Origin: Girardinichthys multiradiatus
Lineage: Eukaryota; Chordata; Actinopteri; Cyprinodontiformes; Goodeidae
DNA length: 64,000 bases
NCBI RefSeq assembly: GCF_021462225.1
Contig: NC_061812.1
Coordinates: 44,435,363 to 44,499,362, forward strand
Reading direction: 5' to 3'
This document shows, piece after piece, positions 1-11,727 of this stretch. The notes beneath the pieces are model-generated. The model had not been told where the DNA came from, searched no databases, and saw nothing but the letters and a program-made list of their open reading frames with translations. The position numbers and the translations under genes were made by a program. Numbering within the stretch: the stretch's first letter is position 1; every line of letters begins with the position of its first letter.

Positions 1-39
1 ATCACTGCTATCAGTCTGAAATGGTTACAAATGCTCCTT

Positions 40-447
40 TTCTACTAGTCCCTACTCAGTGTAGTTCAATATGGCTTTACTTACTTTTTAGGCATTTCCA
101 TTAGTAACGGTTACGTGGAACTGTTACTATTTTTAGTACCTGCTTGCTTAGAGTTCCAAGCAAGCCGACCTGTGCTGAAAACAGAAGGTCAGAACACTGT
201 TGGTCACTGATTGTATAGAGAGTGGCGCCACTAGTCATAGCATTTTTTAATAACTAATATCTTCAACCATTAAATTGTTGCACACTGGGTTTATTGTGTA
301 TATGACCACTTTAGCAAGCTGTCTTTCAAGCACCATCGTCAATAGCAAGACGATGGTGCCCACATTGAGATGGTACTTAATTGTAATGAAAAATTAAATA
401 AACAGTGCAGAGCCAAACCGACCCGAGTTGAGTAGAGTTGGTACTAA
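40..447 (+). repeat. MITE-like dispersed repeat
   Basis: The left part holds the word ACTAGTCCCTACTCAGTG (44-61), followed by TTTCCATTAGTAACGG near 99. The right edge, around 428-447, reads GTTGGTACTAATG, which is roughly the inverse of the left CATTAGTAAC word. The same flank plus the same CCATTAGTAAC word recurs inverted at 39499-39563. This suggests a non-autonomous DNA transposon with short inverted ends. No coding sequence is visible. The boundaries and the family are inference. Confidence 0.4.
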
Positions 448-965
448 TGAGAAAGAGGAAAAAGCTATTTCTAAGAAATTGGGATTTCTGCAAACCAAAC
501 TGACAGCCATTATCCGCAAATGGGGAAAACATGAAACAGTAGTGAACCTTCTCAGGAGTGGCTGGCCTACCAAAATTATTTCTAGAACTCTTTGAGTCAT
601 TTCAGAGGTCACAAAAGAACAATATTTAAAGCACTGCAGGTCTCACTTGCCTCAGGGTCAGGTCAGTTTTCATGGGTTAACATTAAAAAAGAACTGGGTG
701 AAAATGGCTTCCACAGAAACGTTCCAAGGCAAAAATGAATGCTGACTCAGATTACCCCCCCAAAAACTTCTTGATGACCCCCAGGACGTTTTAGAAGACA
801 TTCTGTGAACTGGCAAGAAAAGTAGACCTTTTTGGAAGGCATGCATTACATTCCATCTGATATTAGCATATCAGAGAAAAGCATTGCATAAACAGTCAAA
901 TATATTTATAGTGTGATGGTCTGGGGCTAATTTGCATCTTTAGGTGGATGACTTGACGTTTTGAT
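448..965 (+). pseudogene. decayed Tc1-like transposase
   Basis: Read in broken plus frames, this resembles the N-terminal and early catalytic parts of a Tc1/mariner transposase. AIIRKWGKHETVVNLLRSG near 505-560 is the end of the paired-like DNA-binding domain. Later words near 765-830 (KNFLMTPRTF, then VDLFGRHAL) match the segment around the first catalytic aspartate, where the W-T-D-E-T context is lost. CDGLG near 915-930 corresponds to the VMVWG region. There are several stops and frameshifts, and no terminal repeats could be assigned. The copy is old and non-functional. It is a Tc1-type relic, related to families B and F rather than to A or C. Confidence 0.7.
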
Positions 966-1045
966 TAAACCGTTGTTGGAATTATGAATCTGAGAATATT
1001 ATTTAATATTAATATTTTTATATTTTATCAAATAATATTTCGGTC

Positions 1046-2738
1046 AGTTAAGGGTTGTCCTGTGAATACTAGCCTAGTAAAGCGACGGTATAAGGACAAA
1101 ATAGAAAGGTGTGAGACGAGCTCTGACGTTATTGAACAGCATAAACTCTGCACACACACGGAATGAATTCACACAATTTCTTAAAATACAAGAATTTATT
1201 AACAAAAATAAGTCAAATCAAAGTCAAACATATTTCAATCAACAAACTCCTTCCTATGCTAAAACAATCCAACTAAACTACCAAGCAGAATTAAAGAATA
1301 ACGAAGACTAATGGGCTATGTACGATATAAACAAGTTGATTAAAGATAATTGACAACCATGACCAAAAGAGTGATGCAACATTAGCATGCAATGTTATTT
1401 ATGTTTGAGGACCAAGGATTATCTTGAAGAATCTGGAAGTGAAGTTAAGTTAGTCTTGGAATCAACTTAAGCAATAATCAGCAAATGTTTAGACAACCAC
1501 TAACAATGCAAGATCAGATAAAATATTGTTTTAATAAAATAATGTTTTAAATAATGATCTGCTGATTAAAACCAACCTTCTGGATGACCATTTCTCAAAG
1601 TATCTAATTAGCTGCCTTTATTTATTGAAATAATATTTGAAGAAATATTATTAAGGGAGTATTTTGGAAAAGAGCCAAATCTTTCTGGAGAAATGGGGCT
1701 TAATGGTGTTTACTTAGTTATCAAATCTAGTAAAGGATGTTCAGGGACTATTATTCACTAGCTTGAAAACTAACAACGTTTCTGTTAAATACTCTTTAGT
1801 AGCAAGCCCATGTTCTTACCGGTTAGCATTTGAGCTAACAAAAGAAGCTAATAGCTTAGCACCAGAATCAACACATACCTTTAAAATACCGTTAATAAAA
1901 GGGTTAAAATGCATAAGCACGGACGGCGCGTTATGATCAATCTTCTGTTTAAAATCACCCTTCAAGTAAAGTTTGTCTTAACTTTAAAAACACACAAAGA
2001 ACACAACCTGAACACGTGTGCTGCAGATAGTCTGCTAGCACCAAGATAGCTGAGTTCAACACAAACAAAACTTCATAAAATGAAAAATGTTTAGATAATT
2101 TCATCCTAACTGTTAATCTGCCCAAACCTAACCTCATGAACTGTGGTGAGGAATGTTGTCCAAAAGACGATGAAGTTTGAAGAAGGTATCCACAGTGAAC
2201 AAAGGGTTAGCTTCCCGCTAACCTCCCCAGCTTCTCCCGATCAGAAGGTGCATTCGTTCTGTGAACAAAAGGGTTAGCTTCCCAATAACCTCCATCTGTG
2301 GATGAAGAACGGCTCGTTGTCCGCCAACGCCACTGCACGGTGATGGGGTCTCTGTTGTCTTCCTTCCAGACTGGGAGACTGCTCCGCGCGTCTCTGTAGG
2401 GAACTTCTCTGGGACAATTTGCTTCACAGGCTTATCTTTGCATATGATCGATGATCGTATGGCTTCCTTGGATCCAGTTGAAGAGTTCATGTCTGTTTGC
2501 CAGCAAAGAGACATCAGCACGCTGGGCCTCCCCTGACCGGTCCCACTAGAGGCCGTGTGGAAAGAGAGCGGATGTAGCAACAGCTGTGCTTTTATTTGGG
2601 TAGTGGCATCACAGGAAGTCCGCAGTTATCCCGTTTCCTGGCTGTGCCGGAAGAAGGTTAATGCAATTTATTTTGAAAAGTTCCAGAAGAGTTCGTACCG
2701 TAGTTTAATGTTGAAATCCATGGCTGTGGGTCCCAACA
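1046..2738 (-). repeat. probable old solo LTR (unclassified)
   Basis: This AT-rich stretch has no convincing coding frame. On the minus strand it would start TGTTGGGACCC (2738 leftwards) and end ...CAGGACA (about 1046), a TG...CA pair. The start resembles the TGTTGGG start of the 1.5-kb LTRs at 16179 and 45286. A minus-strand AATAAA lies near 1195-1200, late in the putative LTR as expected for a poly(A) site. No matching target duplication is visible. Two copies of a GGGTTAGCTTCCC word occur at about 2205 and 2270. The assignment is inference and could be wrong. Confidence 0.35.
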
Positions 2739-3145
2739 ACATGCTCTTTATCAGAAAATCCAAAAAGAAAATGTCCATCCGTCAGTCAAGTCAAGTTTCT
2801 CCTTGTCCCTGATTTAGCTATTTTTTTTTACACATGAATAGACAAACACTAAATTAAAATTTCCACTCATTTGTTAGATTTCTAATGAGATCAGCTTAAC
2901 TTTGTGATACTTTCTTTGGCCAAACTGTAAATGTTAAACATTGCTATCACTAGCTTGTGCGAACTACTTAGCAACGGAAATTGCAAATTTATCTTGAAAG
3001 CAAACTTTTTCTTTAGTATGAACTTTTGGAGCAGAATTCAATCACATGCTTATAGACACATAGACAACATTTATGTGTTCTACTTACATCTTAGATTTTT
3101 TCTATTTGGAAACTAGTTGATACTGTTTTATTGTCAGTGTTTGAA
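2739..3145. other. no recognised feature
   Basis: AT-rich sequence with a short poly-T run near 2821. I see no gene, repeat boundary or RNA. Confidence 0.6.
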
Positions 3146-3157
3146 GCTGTGTTGACC

Positions 3158-3475
3158 ATCCCTCCATCCATTTTCTATACCCTCTTCTTCCATACTGGGT
3201 CACAGAGGGCTTGTACCTATCTCCAGCAGTCTAGGGGGGACACATAGGACAAACAACCATGCACAAACCCATTCACACTTAAGGGCAACTTAGAGACCAA
3301 TTAAACTAACAGTCATGTTTTTTGTGGGAAGCCAGAGTCCCCCAGAGAACCCATGTTCTTGGGGGGAGAACATGCAAACTTCATGCAGAAAGATCCCTGG
3401 CCGGGAGTCAAACCCAGAACCTTCTTGCTGCAAGGCAACAGCGCTACCAACTGCGCCACTGTGCTGCAGTTGACT
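3158..3475 (-). mobile_element. tRNA-derived SINE, full-length, minus strand
   Basis: Read on the minus strand this begins with a tRNA-like head: a TGGCGCAGTTGGTAGCG-type A box, then a B box of the form GGTTTGACTCC (canonical GGTTCGATTCC), as used by RNA polymerase III. The body carries the words shared with the other copies in this window, and the 3' end is ATGGATGGAGGGAT, a (TGGA)-type tail. It is flanked by a perfect 12-bp target duplication, GCTGTGTTGACC, at 3146-3157 and 3476-3487, so both ends are defined. It is not a functional tRNA gene, because the acceptor stem and cloverleaf are not closed. The partner LINE is not identified. Confidence 0.85.
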
Positions 3476-3487
3476 GCTGTGTTGACC

Positions 3488-3975
3488 TGTATATGTATAA
3501 TTCAAATGAATCACGTCAGCCGCCAGCATTGTGACATGATGAGATCAAGATCTCGCCTGTGTTATGACCCAGGGATTTCTTTTTCTTAATTCTCGACCGG
3601 TCCTTGGTGGATTTATAGTAGGTTTTGGGTCATTTTTTGTTCAGATTGTCTCTCTCTCTCTCTGAAATTAATGGAAAATGTAATCAATTCACGCTTCAGT
3701 GATATTATAGCACAAAAGTATTGAAGTAAAAGAACGCAAAGCCAACAACTGTGGTGTGTATACCACAACTCAAATGTCAATGTCTCAATAATGTGTTGTG
3801 CCCCTGAGTATCAATTACAGCTTGATTACAACTCATGCTGTTCACAAGTCCACCTTTGTAATTATCTATTTATCGTCTGCTCACGCATTATGCTTGGGCA
3901 CACTGACTGTAATGATGATGTTATTCAGGTATTATAGGCTTGTCTTTGTACCATTCACAAACTGTAGAGCTAGTC
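3488..3975. other. no recognised gene; short (TC)n tract
   Basis: A (TC)n microsatellite is at about 3648-3663. Nothing else is recognisable. Confidence 0.6.
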
Positions 3976-3977
3976 TG

Positions 3978-4470
3978 TATTGACTAGACCTGCCCACACT
4001 GTAACACCACCACCAAATGCTCTTCTGGTGATAACAATGGCTGATGCAGAATGCTGTCTTTGACTTCTCCAACATTGTTGGCGGCTGTCATATCTCCTCA
4101 ACCTGAATTGACTTTCAGCCAACAGCCCACTGGTCCCGCGTCCAGTATAAATGTTCGCTGCCCCATGCAATATGATGATGCTTGTGCCTAATGGTGTGGT
4201 CAGGTTGTCAAGCACAGAGACCAGTTTTTAATGCTCTGACGTGACCCTTGGATGCCTCTCACCAAGGGTTAAATGTACCTGGAGTTGAACATTCATTATC
4301 TGGTTCCACAGGGAACCAGATACTAAATGTGGACGTTTACTTCTATGCCTTTGTGTGACTCTTCCTGTCTCTCTGCTATCTCTGTTGAACCTTGCTGATG
4401 ACACTCTAAGCTCTGTGGCCACTTCTGTCTGAGAACATCCCGTTTGACACCTCGCAATACTGTTAATCAA
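3978..4470 (-). pseudogene. decayed Tc1-like transposase, second type
   Basis: Minus-strand frames keep pieces of an IS630/Tc1 transposase. The N-terminal part (4470-4228) carries CSQTEVATELRVS, an HTH-like word, followed by ETGRVTQRHRSKRPH, which matches the linker between the two helix-turn-helix units. The later piece ends with AFGGGVTVWAGL (about 3985-4020), the conserved GGGSVMVWG region between the first and second catalytic aspartates. The middle is frameshifted and the catalytic C-terminus is absent. It differs from the other Tc1 families in the window. The sequence at 4471-4680 may be its 5' untranslated region and terminal repeat. Confidence 0.65.
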
Positions 4471-4679
4471 TTGTTAGGTGTCGTCTTGGTCTCACGATGT
4501 CAAAATGTGAGCAAAATGATGAGGAGGACTGTTAAAATACCATCTCTGACAAAACCAGCAAATTGGTTATTGGTTGATTCATGGATCAACGCCTGTTGTA
4601 AAATTTGCCAATACGCTTCTTGTCAGAGAACAGTAAGTTGTGCAAAAAATACTGAAACACTGAACACTTGAACATGTGC

Positions 4680-5630
4680 ACTCAACACTTTAGAGAAGGT
4701 CACATTAAGTTTACCTGTAAATGTTATAGTGCATTTTAGTTTTGAAGATCCAACTTCTATGACACATCCTAGACAGTAGTGAGGCCAAGCCAAAGGCTAC
4801 TCAAGCATAACGGTGCTCTCAAATCACACTTCAGCAAAGCTGGAGCAGAGATTTACATTGAAAGTTGCATGTGAGCAGAAGAGCACTAAAAGAACAGCGT
4901 GTTTGCTGCTTGAAGTCACCAGTTAGAGAAAAAAAATAGTCTGAAAGTAGCAACTAAATCTAATTTGTGCTTTCTTTTCTCAGATCTTATGAACAGTTCG
5001 CACTCCTATATTAACCTCCTAGTCTTTCCACAAGTAAGGTCTTCTATTTATAGCTGACAAAGATAATGATATGTCTACCACCTGGAGAGGGTTCCTTACT
5101 TTCCTGGATGTTGTTGAGGTTTTTGTTTTCTTATGCCATAGGGAGGATCCTGTCATCATGTACCATTCTTGTCTTCAACTGAACAGGTTCAGTTGACTCT
5201 CTTCACTCAGTATAGAGTCTTCTTATTTTCTTAAAATAGAATGCACCAAGCAGTTGCCATATCCTTTAAAAAATTTTGTTTGTTTCTGGAGCCTAAGGAT
5301 GACCTGTTTTACTTGCTCTGAGAAGTACAGAAGATTTAGATGATGTAGGTTCAAATCAACCTTCTTCAAATGCAAAATCACGTGCCTTTTATTTTCTTCT
5401 GTACTATCGATGTGAAACAAGCAGTACAAGGCATTAGCCCATGCATGTCCATGAAACAGCTTTGGACTCATTGTACAATTAGGCCATAAGTGTTTCTTAT
5501 ATTTTAATGTTCTAATTCCTGAATTCTAGATAAGAATGCTGTAAATAATAAAGCTGAGAGTTTTCTGTGACAGATCATATGCAACAGCAGTGCGGCAAAT
5601 TTGTTTTGAAACTGATTTTAAATCCCTTGC
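4680..5630. other. no recognised feature
   Basis: Nothing identifiable on either strand. The short reading frames here show no conserved motif. Confidence 0.55.
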
Positions 5631-6235
5631 AATGTGTTCATTAGATATGTTGTCCACAAACCTCTATGTATTTTCTTGGACCTTTATGTGATAGACAAAT
5701 GCAAAGTAGTGCATAACTGTGAACAAGAAGAAAAAATTATACATGGTCTCCTTTTTTTTTTACAAATAAAATTCTGAAATGGTGGCAGGTATTTCTACTT
5801 AGCCCTCTTGACTCAATACTTTGTGGATGCCGTTTTAATGCAGATACAGCTGTAAGCCTTTTTGGATCTGTCTTTATGAGCTTTTTCATGTCTTACCACA
5901 GATTCTCAATTTGATTTAGGTCTGGACTTTGACTGGGCCATGTAACATGGATATGCATGGATCTAAATCCTTCCATTGTCCTTCTGGGTGCATGTTTTGG
6001 TAGTTGTCCTTCTCGATGGTGATTCTCTCCCCATATTTCAGATCTTTTGCTAGTGATGTCTGATACCACTGATTTCCTTTCTGAACCAATGCTAGGTAAA
6101 ATTCAGGCTGGTATCGGCAATACCAATCCAATACTGATACTTTGTGCAAAAACACCAAACGTGTATCATAAATTGGTGGTGTAAAAAGTGGCGTTTTTCA
6201 TATAATAGCTTCATACAGAATACAAGACGTCAGAG

Positions 6236-7680
6236 TAATTTATTTAGTTTAAAGTACATCGAGGTAGCGACCTCATTTACAATATAGGCAAGCTAAAACA
6301 ACAACACAAAAAAGAGGACATAATCATACAAAATGTATGAAAATTACATGAACATGTTTGTATGACAATGCTGAACATGTAAATAACCCTTTAAAAAAAG
6401 CATCAAAGTCTGAGACTTTCCCTCAATCACAAGTTCCGTTGTTTGCTCAGAACCTCTCCTGCCTTTGAAAAGACTTTCTCTTCCGGTACAGAAGTGGCAG
6501 CAGTGACAAGCAGTGAGATACCTGGGAATTACTGCCACTTCAGTAATTCCCAAGTATCTCACTGCTAGTTTGCTCAGGGCTGGGAAGGTTGGTTCATGCT
6601 CTTTCCACCAAACCAGTACATCCCTATCTCGGGGAATCACTTTTTCTTCTGAGTACCGACGTACTTCAATGACCACATCACTGGCAGCTGACTGGTGATA
6701 TTGTCCTAACAAAACATGTATGTCAAAATCAGTCCACATCTCTCCTTTTGATACAGCTGAATCTGGGGCAGGACTTTGGTCTGGCCCTGAGGCAGACAGC
6801 CCTGAAGTAGAAAACCATGAGGTAGAGCTAACAGTAGCTGTTGAGCTTGGGGTTAGAGTGGGAGCTGTCCGTCCTGTCTGATAGAATTCCTGCATGACAG
6901 AAGATTTTTTTTTTTAATACCACGTGGTCTTTGTCTCGAAAACCAAGATGTTTAAACCTAAGCTCTAGAAATGTACTGGCAGCTAGACAGTGAAAATTCT
7001 CAATACCCCTGAATCTGCGCTGTGCCAGATGTTCACAGGTTGCTACAGTCTTGTGAATGAGTGACATGAATGAAATCACTTTTGAGACCGAAACATACTT
7101 TTCAGCTGAAACGTCTTCAAATAGCCATAGTGCATCAACTGTTTGCTCGATGAGGGATAATTTTCCCTTATTTAAGCACACTGCATCACTCCTTAAAAGG
7201 CAGAAGGCTGTGATCACAGCCTCATTTTGCTCACGGAGCCTCTCCAGCATGTAAAAAACTGAATACCCCTGAGCTTCCGTGTGGCCTGTGTGCTTTGGTG
7301 AAAAAAGGACATGATCACACTGCACTTCTCCGGCACTTTCACCAGTTCCAGGACAATTTTTGAACTGACATTTACAATTGAAAGCAGTGTATGTGCAAAA
7401 CATGGATGATGCCTACATCCAGCCTTGTGCACTGCAGCAAGTATATTTGCACCATTGTCTATCACAACTGCAACAAAAATGTTGGTTATGCCTCATTCTT
7501 TAGTTATTTTAAAGTACATTGAGGTAACAGCCTTATATACAATATAGTCAAGTTAATACAACAGAAACACCGAAAAAAGGGTGAAAATTACATGAACATG
7601 TTAAAATGAAAATACCGAACATGTAAATAACCCATCAGCAAAAGCATCCATGTTTGAAACTTTTCCTCAGTGAGATGTGT
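6236..7680. repeat. direct duplication inside the hAT element (about 190 bp)
   Basis: Positions 6236-6440 and 7495-7680 are diverged direct copies. Both share AAAGTACAT-GAGGTA, ACAATATAG, AAATTACATGAACATG and GAACATGTAAATAACCC in the same order. In the first place the block follows the end of the transposase (3' untranslated). In the second place it interrupts the coding region. It probably arose by recombination between two related hAT copies. Confidence 0.75.
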
Positions 7681-8770
7681 TTAAGTTAACTGATATTATC
7701 TGCTGTGTGCTGCCCATGGAAAGTTTCCAAAACAAACTCCCTCATTTGCCAGTTTTCAATGAGATGACTTGTTAAAGTCAAAGATGCCTCTGTGGACAAA
7801 GTTTGCAGAGATGTCCTTCCTTTGCCTTTGCATTTATCAAACATCTTTACAAGATGAGTCTGTCAGTTTTTTTTCTTCCTGGGAGTTTATGTTTTGGGTG
7901 AAGCACTCTACTATGGACTTAGGATGATGATCCCTCATAATCAAGTCTCCCATACATCTTGTGATGTTGCTGCACTTTGAGAACAATCTTGAAACAATAT
8001 AAAATCATAGTGCATAACAAACGTTAGGGCTATTCTCCAGTAAATGCTTAATCTTATTTAGATTCAACTATGTATGCAGTCTCTTTAAATAGTCTAAAAT
8101 ACGGGGATACAAACACTTTCTGTTATAACGCTGGGTTACTCAAATATATCAAATATGTATATATATATAAATAATAGAAAATATTTTATTTTATTCATCT
8201 TTTCTAGTATATATCTCTCAAAGATCACCAGTTGTTTATCGCAATTGCTCTGTATAATTTATTAACAACGCCTAGTCATTGTACTCCACTTTAAATGATC
8301 AATACCTTAGGAAACCTTACCTTTTTTTGGCTGTGTGAGTTTATCTCAGTGATGCACATATGATTACTCCATGCTCAACTCAGCTATTTCTTGAATCCTG
8401 TTTTTATTAAATTACTTTATTCACAACCCTATATATTAATTTGAACAACTCTAATAGCAACGGTGCTTAGTACCATTTAAATGCTCCACATTTTCTCTCT
8501 CTGTACCTGGATAGTGCCTGCCTGCAGCACCGAAGGACTTCGCCAGGGATGTCTGCCTTGCCCTAGCAGCAGGAACTGATATTGTGCTCCTTTTTTCTGT
8601 CCGGCTCATCATACATGTCTCATATTCAGTATTGAGGCTTAACTTGAGGTGTTTCACGAGGTTTGTTGTGTTGCCACAACTTTTCACTGTTTTTCAACAA
8701 ACATTACAGATGGCATCTTGGCTGTTTGTGGAGCTGAAATAGCTGCATTTACACTCTGCCATTGCTTCTA
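6344..8770 (-). pseudogene. hAT transposase with BED finger (ZBED/Ac type), broken
   Basis: On the minus strand, 5' to 3': about 8770-8640 is a BED-type zinc finger. CNVC is present with a stop directly after it, then NTTNLVKHLKLS, where the second zinc-binding histidine appears lost. At 7465-7214 comes the catalytic core, with IDNGANILAAV, then GCRHHPCFAHTL, then ELVKVPEKCSVI. At 7403-6828 a continuing frame includes LEERLR-like and EVISF segments of the insertion domain. At 6715-6515 is the C-terminal hAT dimerisation domain, VLVWWKEHEPTFPALSKLAV followed by RYLGI. The family is DNA-cutting transposases acting on TIRs with 8-bp duplications. Frameshifts near 7400 and 6900, plus a duplicated 190-bp block at 7495-7680, make it inactive. 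Confidence 0.8.
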
Positions 8771-9502
8771 CAAACTAAGTGACTGACTGATCAGCAGCGG
8801 CACTCTGCACTTACACATTGCGCTCTTACCCAGGTGGAAGAAAATATACTTCCCACCATTTAGACAAGATCTCAATGGTTTTGTTACTTTCATCTGTGTT
8901 CCTGTTAATTATATGCATAACTCAAATGACTGAAGTATCAGAAGTATCAATATTTTGATTTGAGAAGGGATTTTAGAGCATGAAGATCTGTTATTGGAGG
9001 TATTCATATTTTATCCATCTATCAGTCTGCACATTGCTGTCTTTTGCAGCCTCTAGGAGTTCATTTTCCATGATTGCCCTGTGTTTGGCTCTAGCCATTT
9101 TCCCTGTTCAAGAAAAGTTTTCCCACAGCATGATGCTGCCACTACTTTGTTTTACTGGGGTCTGTTAAGTGTGATGTGCAGTGTTAGTTTTCGTTCACAC
9201 ACTGCATTTTGCATGCAACCTAAAAAAATACATTTTGGTCTCATCTGACCAGAGCATCTGTTTTCAGATGCTTGCTGTGTCCCCTACATGGCTTGTAGCA
9301 AACTTCAAACAGGACCTTTATGGCTTTCATCTTGCAGCTCCTTCATAAAAGCCAGATTTGTGATCATTCTGTTTTTCCACTTCACAATTATGCACTACTT
9401 TTAATTGGTCTGTCACATAAAATCCCAATTAATTTGTTTGTGGTTGTTATAAGATAAAATGTGGAAAAGTGCAAAAGATATTAGTACTTATGCAAGGTAC
9501 TG

Positions 9503-10485
9503 ATAAATGATCCTGATGTTAGGAGGGATTAACGCTAAATAAAACATTACTTTGTCACACAATTTTTTTCAGCTGTTGCTTCAGTTTGTCAGTAGCTGTG
9601 AAAAGATCACTGCTTCATTAGTTAAAGTAGATAAATTAGATATCTTGTTTTAAAACTCTTCATAAACCTGTCATTACCTTGTGAGCAGTAGAAGATCTGC
9701 TGCTGTCAAAGGAAAAAGAAGAAGTAAAAATAAAAGCATATGGGAAAATGGAAAAGTGGTAACTGACATTCAGTGTCATTTTTCACTGACATCCCACTAA
9801 TATTAATTTTCCTGTTGATGCACAGATATTTGCCCTTACTTTTATCAGGAGCAGCACACATGATTGCCTTAAATACGGAAATGATGGAGAGTTGAATATT
9901 TAATATTTCTGATCACAGGTGAGCTATAAAGCTGGAGCGATGGGAAGATGCAAAGGCGGTAGAAATCCATTAATTAGGGTGATTTGGCGATGTTGTTGGC
10001 TATGGAAAGCCATGCATGAAAGGTAGGGGGCTGTGTGGTGAAATGACACCTGAAGGTCAGCGGAGATTGGACACTATAACATCTACTTACCCTGCACATG
10101 ATCCATCGTTATTTCCAGGTAACATGAGTAAGAAAATGAGGGAAACATCGTTTCTACACACACATACATCAGCTTCAGAGAGCCTGCTGTGGTGTTCCTT
10201 CACTAAGGATAGAGAATATTTATAGTTAAATATTAGTGCTTGTTAAAGTCCAGCACATGGTACAGCACATGGAAACTCAGTGAAAAACATTACTGTGAAA
10301 TGTGTGCTCATCTCACAATGAAATAGTGGTATTGGAAACACCAACAAGGGTTTTCCTATGATTTCATGTGTGATTGGCAGCTGTAAAAACATGTATCTCT
10401 CTTCAGATCAGATACAACAGTCTGATCATTTTTTATACAAAATGTTTTAAAAGCATGCAGCCAATACTCAACACCTAATCAGTCA
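9503..10485. other. no recognised feature
   Basis: AT-rich. No motif, repeat boundary or exon-like structure that I can support. Confidence 0.55.
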
Positions 10486-11040
10486 CCTTCAGCTCTTCCA
10501 CATTTTTTAAGCTACAATGACAAATAGTTGTGTAATTTATTTATTTGGATCATATCGGCTAGACCATGACAAAATAATGTATAAAAAATAATGCCTGGTT
10601 TTGCACAAGAAAATTCAAAGGGTGTGGTGTACATTTGTGTTCAGTCTCCATTAGCCAATACTTTTTAGGACCACATTTTAAAACATTTGCTCCTTTGAGG
10701 GCATGTCTTTTTGTACATATAGAGACCTGCATTTTATGCTCACTCTTCTTAGCCAGAAAACTCGGTCAGGTTGGGTTGGAAAGCTCCTGTGAACATTAAT
10801 TTTTAGATTTTGCCACAGACTCTCACGAGTATGCTTAGATCTTAACCCTTCCATTGTAGCTCTGGCTGTAGGTTTTATTCCAGTATTTTTATGCATATAG
10901 TTCCAACCATCTTTTCATCAACTTTGATCAGCTTCTTTCATCCAGTTGAAGAAAGCACATGCCAAAAACATGATGCTGCCGCCATCTTGTTTTACCAGAT
11001 GGTGGCAGATGGAGTTTTCAGGGCGATGTGCAATGTTCAA

Positions 11041-11325
11041 CACACAAAGATTAAGTAAACATTATTTATATGGCACCCTTTATAGGTAGATATTTATATT
11101 ACAAAGCCACACAGTCCTTTGTAATATAAATATCTACCTAAAACAAATTTATAAAAAATAAAACAGAAGGGCATATATACAGCCCAAATTTAGTTAAAAG
11201 TCAGTTTGATTAAACAAGTCCTCATGTGATTCTTAAAAGATACAACAGAATTAAGACAGCATAAAGATGGAGGTAATACAATCCACACCCTAGGTGCCAC
11301 TGATCTAATCTTCTTTCTAGACCAA
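11041..11325. repeat. retroelement-tail-like insert with a perfect hairpin
   Basis: This block interrupts the Tc1 homology. It begins with words such as AAACATTATTTATATGGCACC that also appear, diverged, near 13978-13998 (AACATTTATATGACACC), so it is a dispersed repeat, probably an antisense 3' tail of a LINE. It contains a perfect 24-bp inverted repeat, 11083-11106 with 11117-11140, around a 10-nt loop. Confidence 0.5.
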
Positions 11326-11727
11326 ATATAAAATTTTGGTCACCTTATCTTCTTCCATGTGTGCTGTGTCCCCTGCTTGGCTTGTGCAAAAAAAACATTT
11401 ATGGTTATCTTTCAAAAATGAAATTTATCTTGCTGCTCAAGAGACCAGGTTTGTGGTGTGCAGAACTAACTGCTGTCCTATTGACAAACTCTGCAGCTAC
11501 TCCAGAGTTACCGTGGCCCTCTTGGCTGCTTCTTTAATTCATGTGCTCATTGCTGGCATGTCAGTTTAGATAGACACCCATGTCTTGGCAAATTTGTTGT
11601 TGCGCTACAATATTTGTATTTTCATACACTGAACATCTTGCAATTCATTGTTCAAAGCTTAGGATATTGTGAGACACATAGCTCTACTTCAAACCTCTCC
11701 ACAACTTTCACCCTGACCTGTCTGCTA

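Larger units (their letters stand above)
6051..9039 (-). mobile_element. complete hAT element with 8-bp target duplication
   Basis: The 2,989-bp insert is bounded by TCTTTTGC on both sides (6043-6050 and 9040-9047), an exact 8-bp duplication, which is the hAT hallmark. The left end starts TAGTGATGTCTGATACC. The right end, read inwards, starts CAGCAATGTGCAGACTGAT. These are imperfect inverted ends of the usual hAT CAGNGNTG form. The interior codes on the minus strand for BED-finger and hAT transposase pieces. The element is dead through frameshifts, stops and an internal duplication, but its ends are preserved. Confidence 0.85.
5636..9502 (-). mobile_element. Tc1-like element, family B copy 1, split by a hAT element
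   Basis: Both halves are antisense to a common fish Tc1 transposon. The left half (5636-6050) includes an inverted-repeat word GTGATAGACAAATGCAAAGTAGTGC and antisense C-terminal transposase sequence around 5900-5940. The right half (9040-9502) resumes with CATGATGCTGCC, GGTCTCATCTGACCAGAGCA and GTGTCCCCTACATGGCTTG, antisense to the catalytic core, and ends in the matching inverted repeat. No frame remains open. The two halves meet across the duplicated TCTTTTGC (6043-6050 and 9040-9047), which places the hAT insertion after this copy was resident. Confidence 0.8.

Noticed and set aside
3405..3475. Possible tRNA gene on the minus strand
   Set aside because: A and B boxes are present, but the cloverleaf does not close and the same head begins several SINE copies.
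6513..6698. Short plus-strand frame over the hAT end
   Set aside because: Opposite-strand shadow of the transposase C-terminus.
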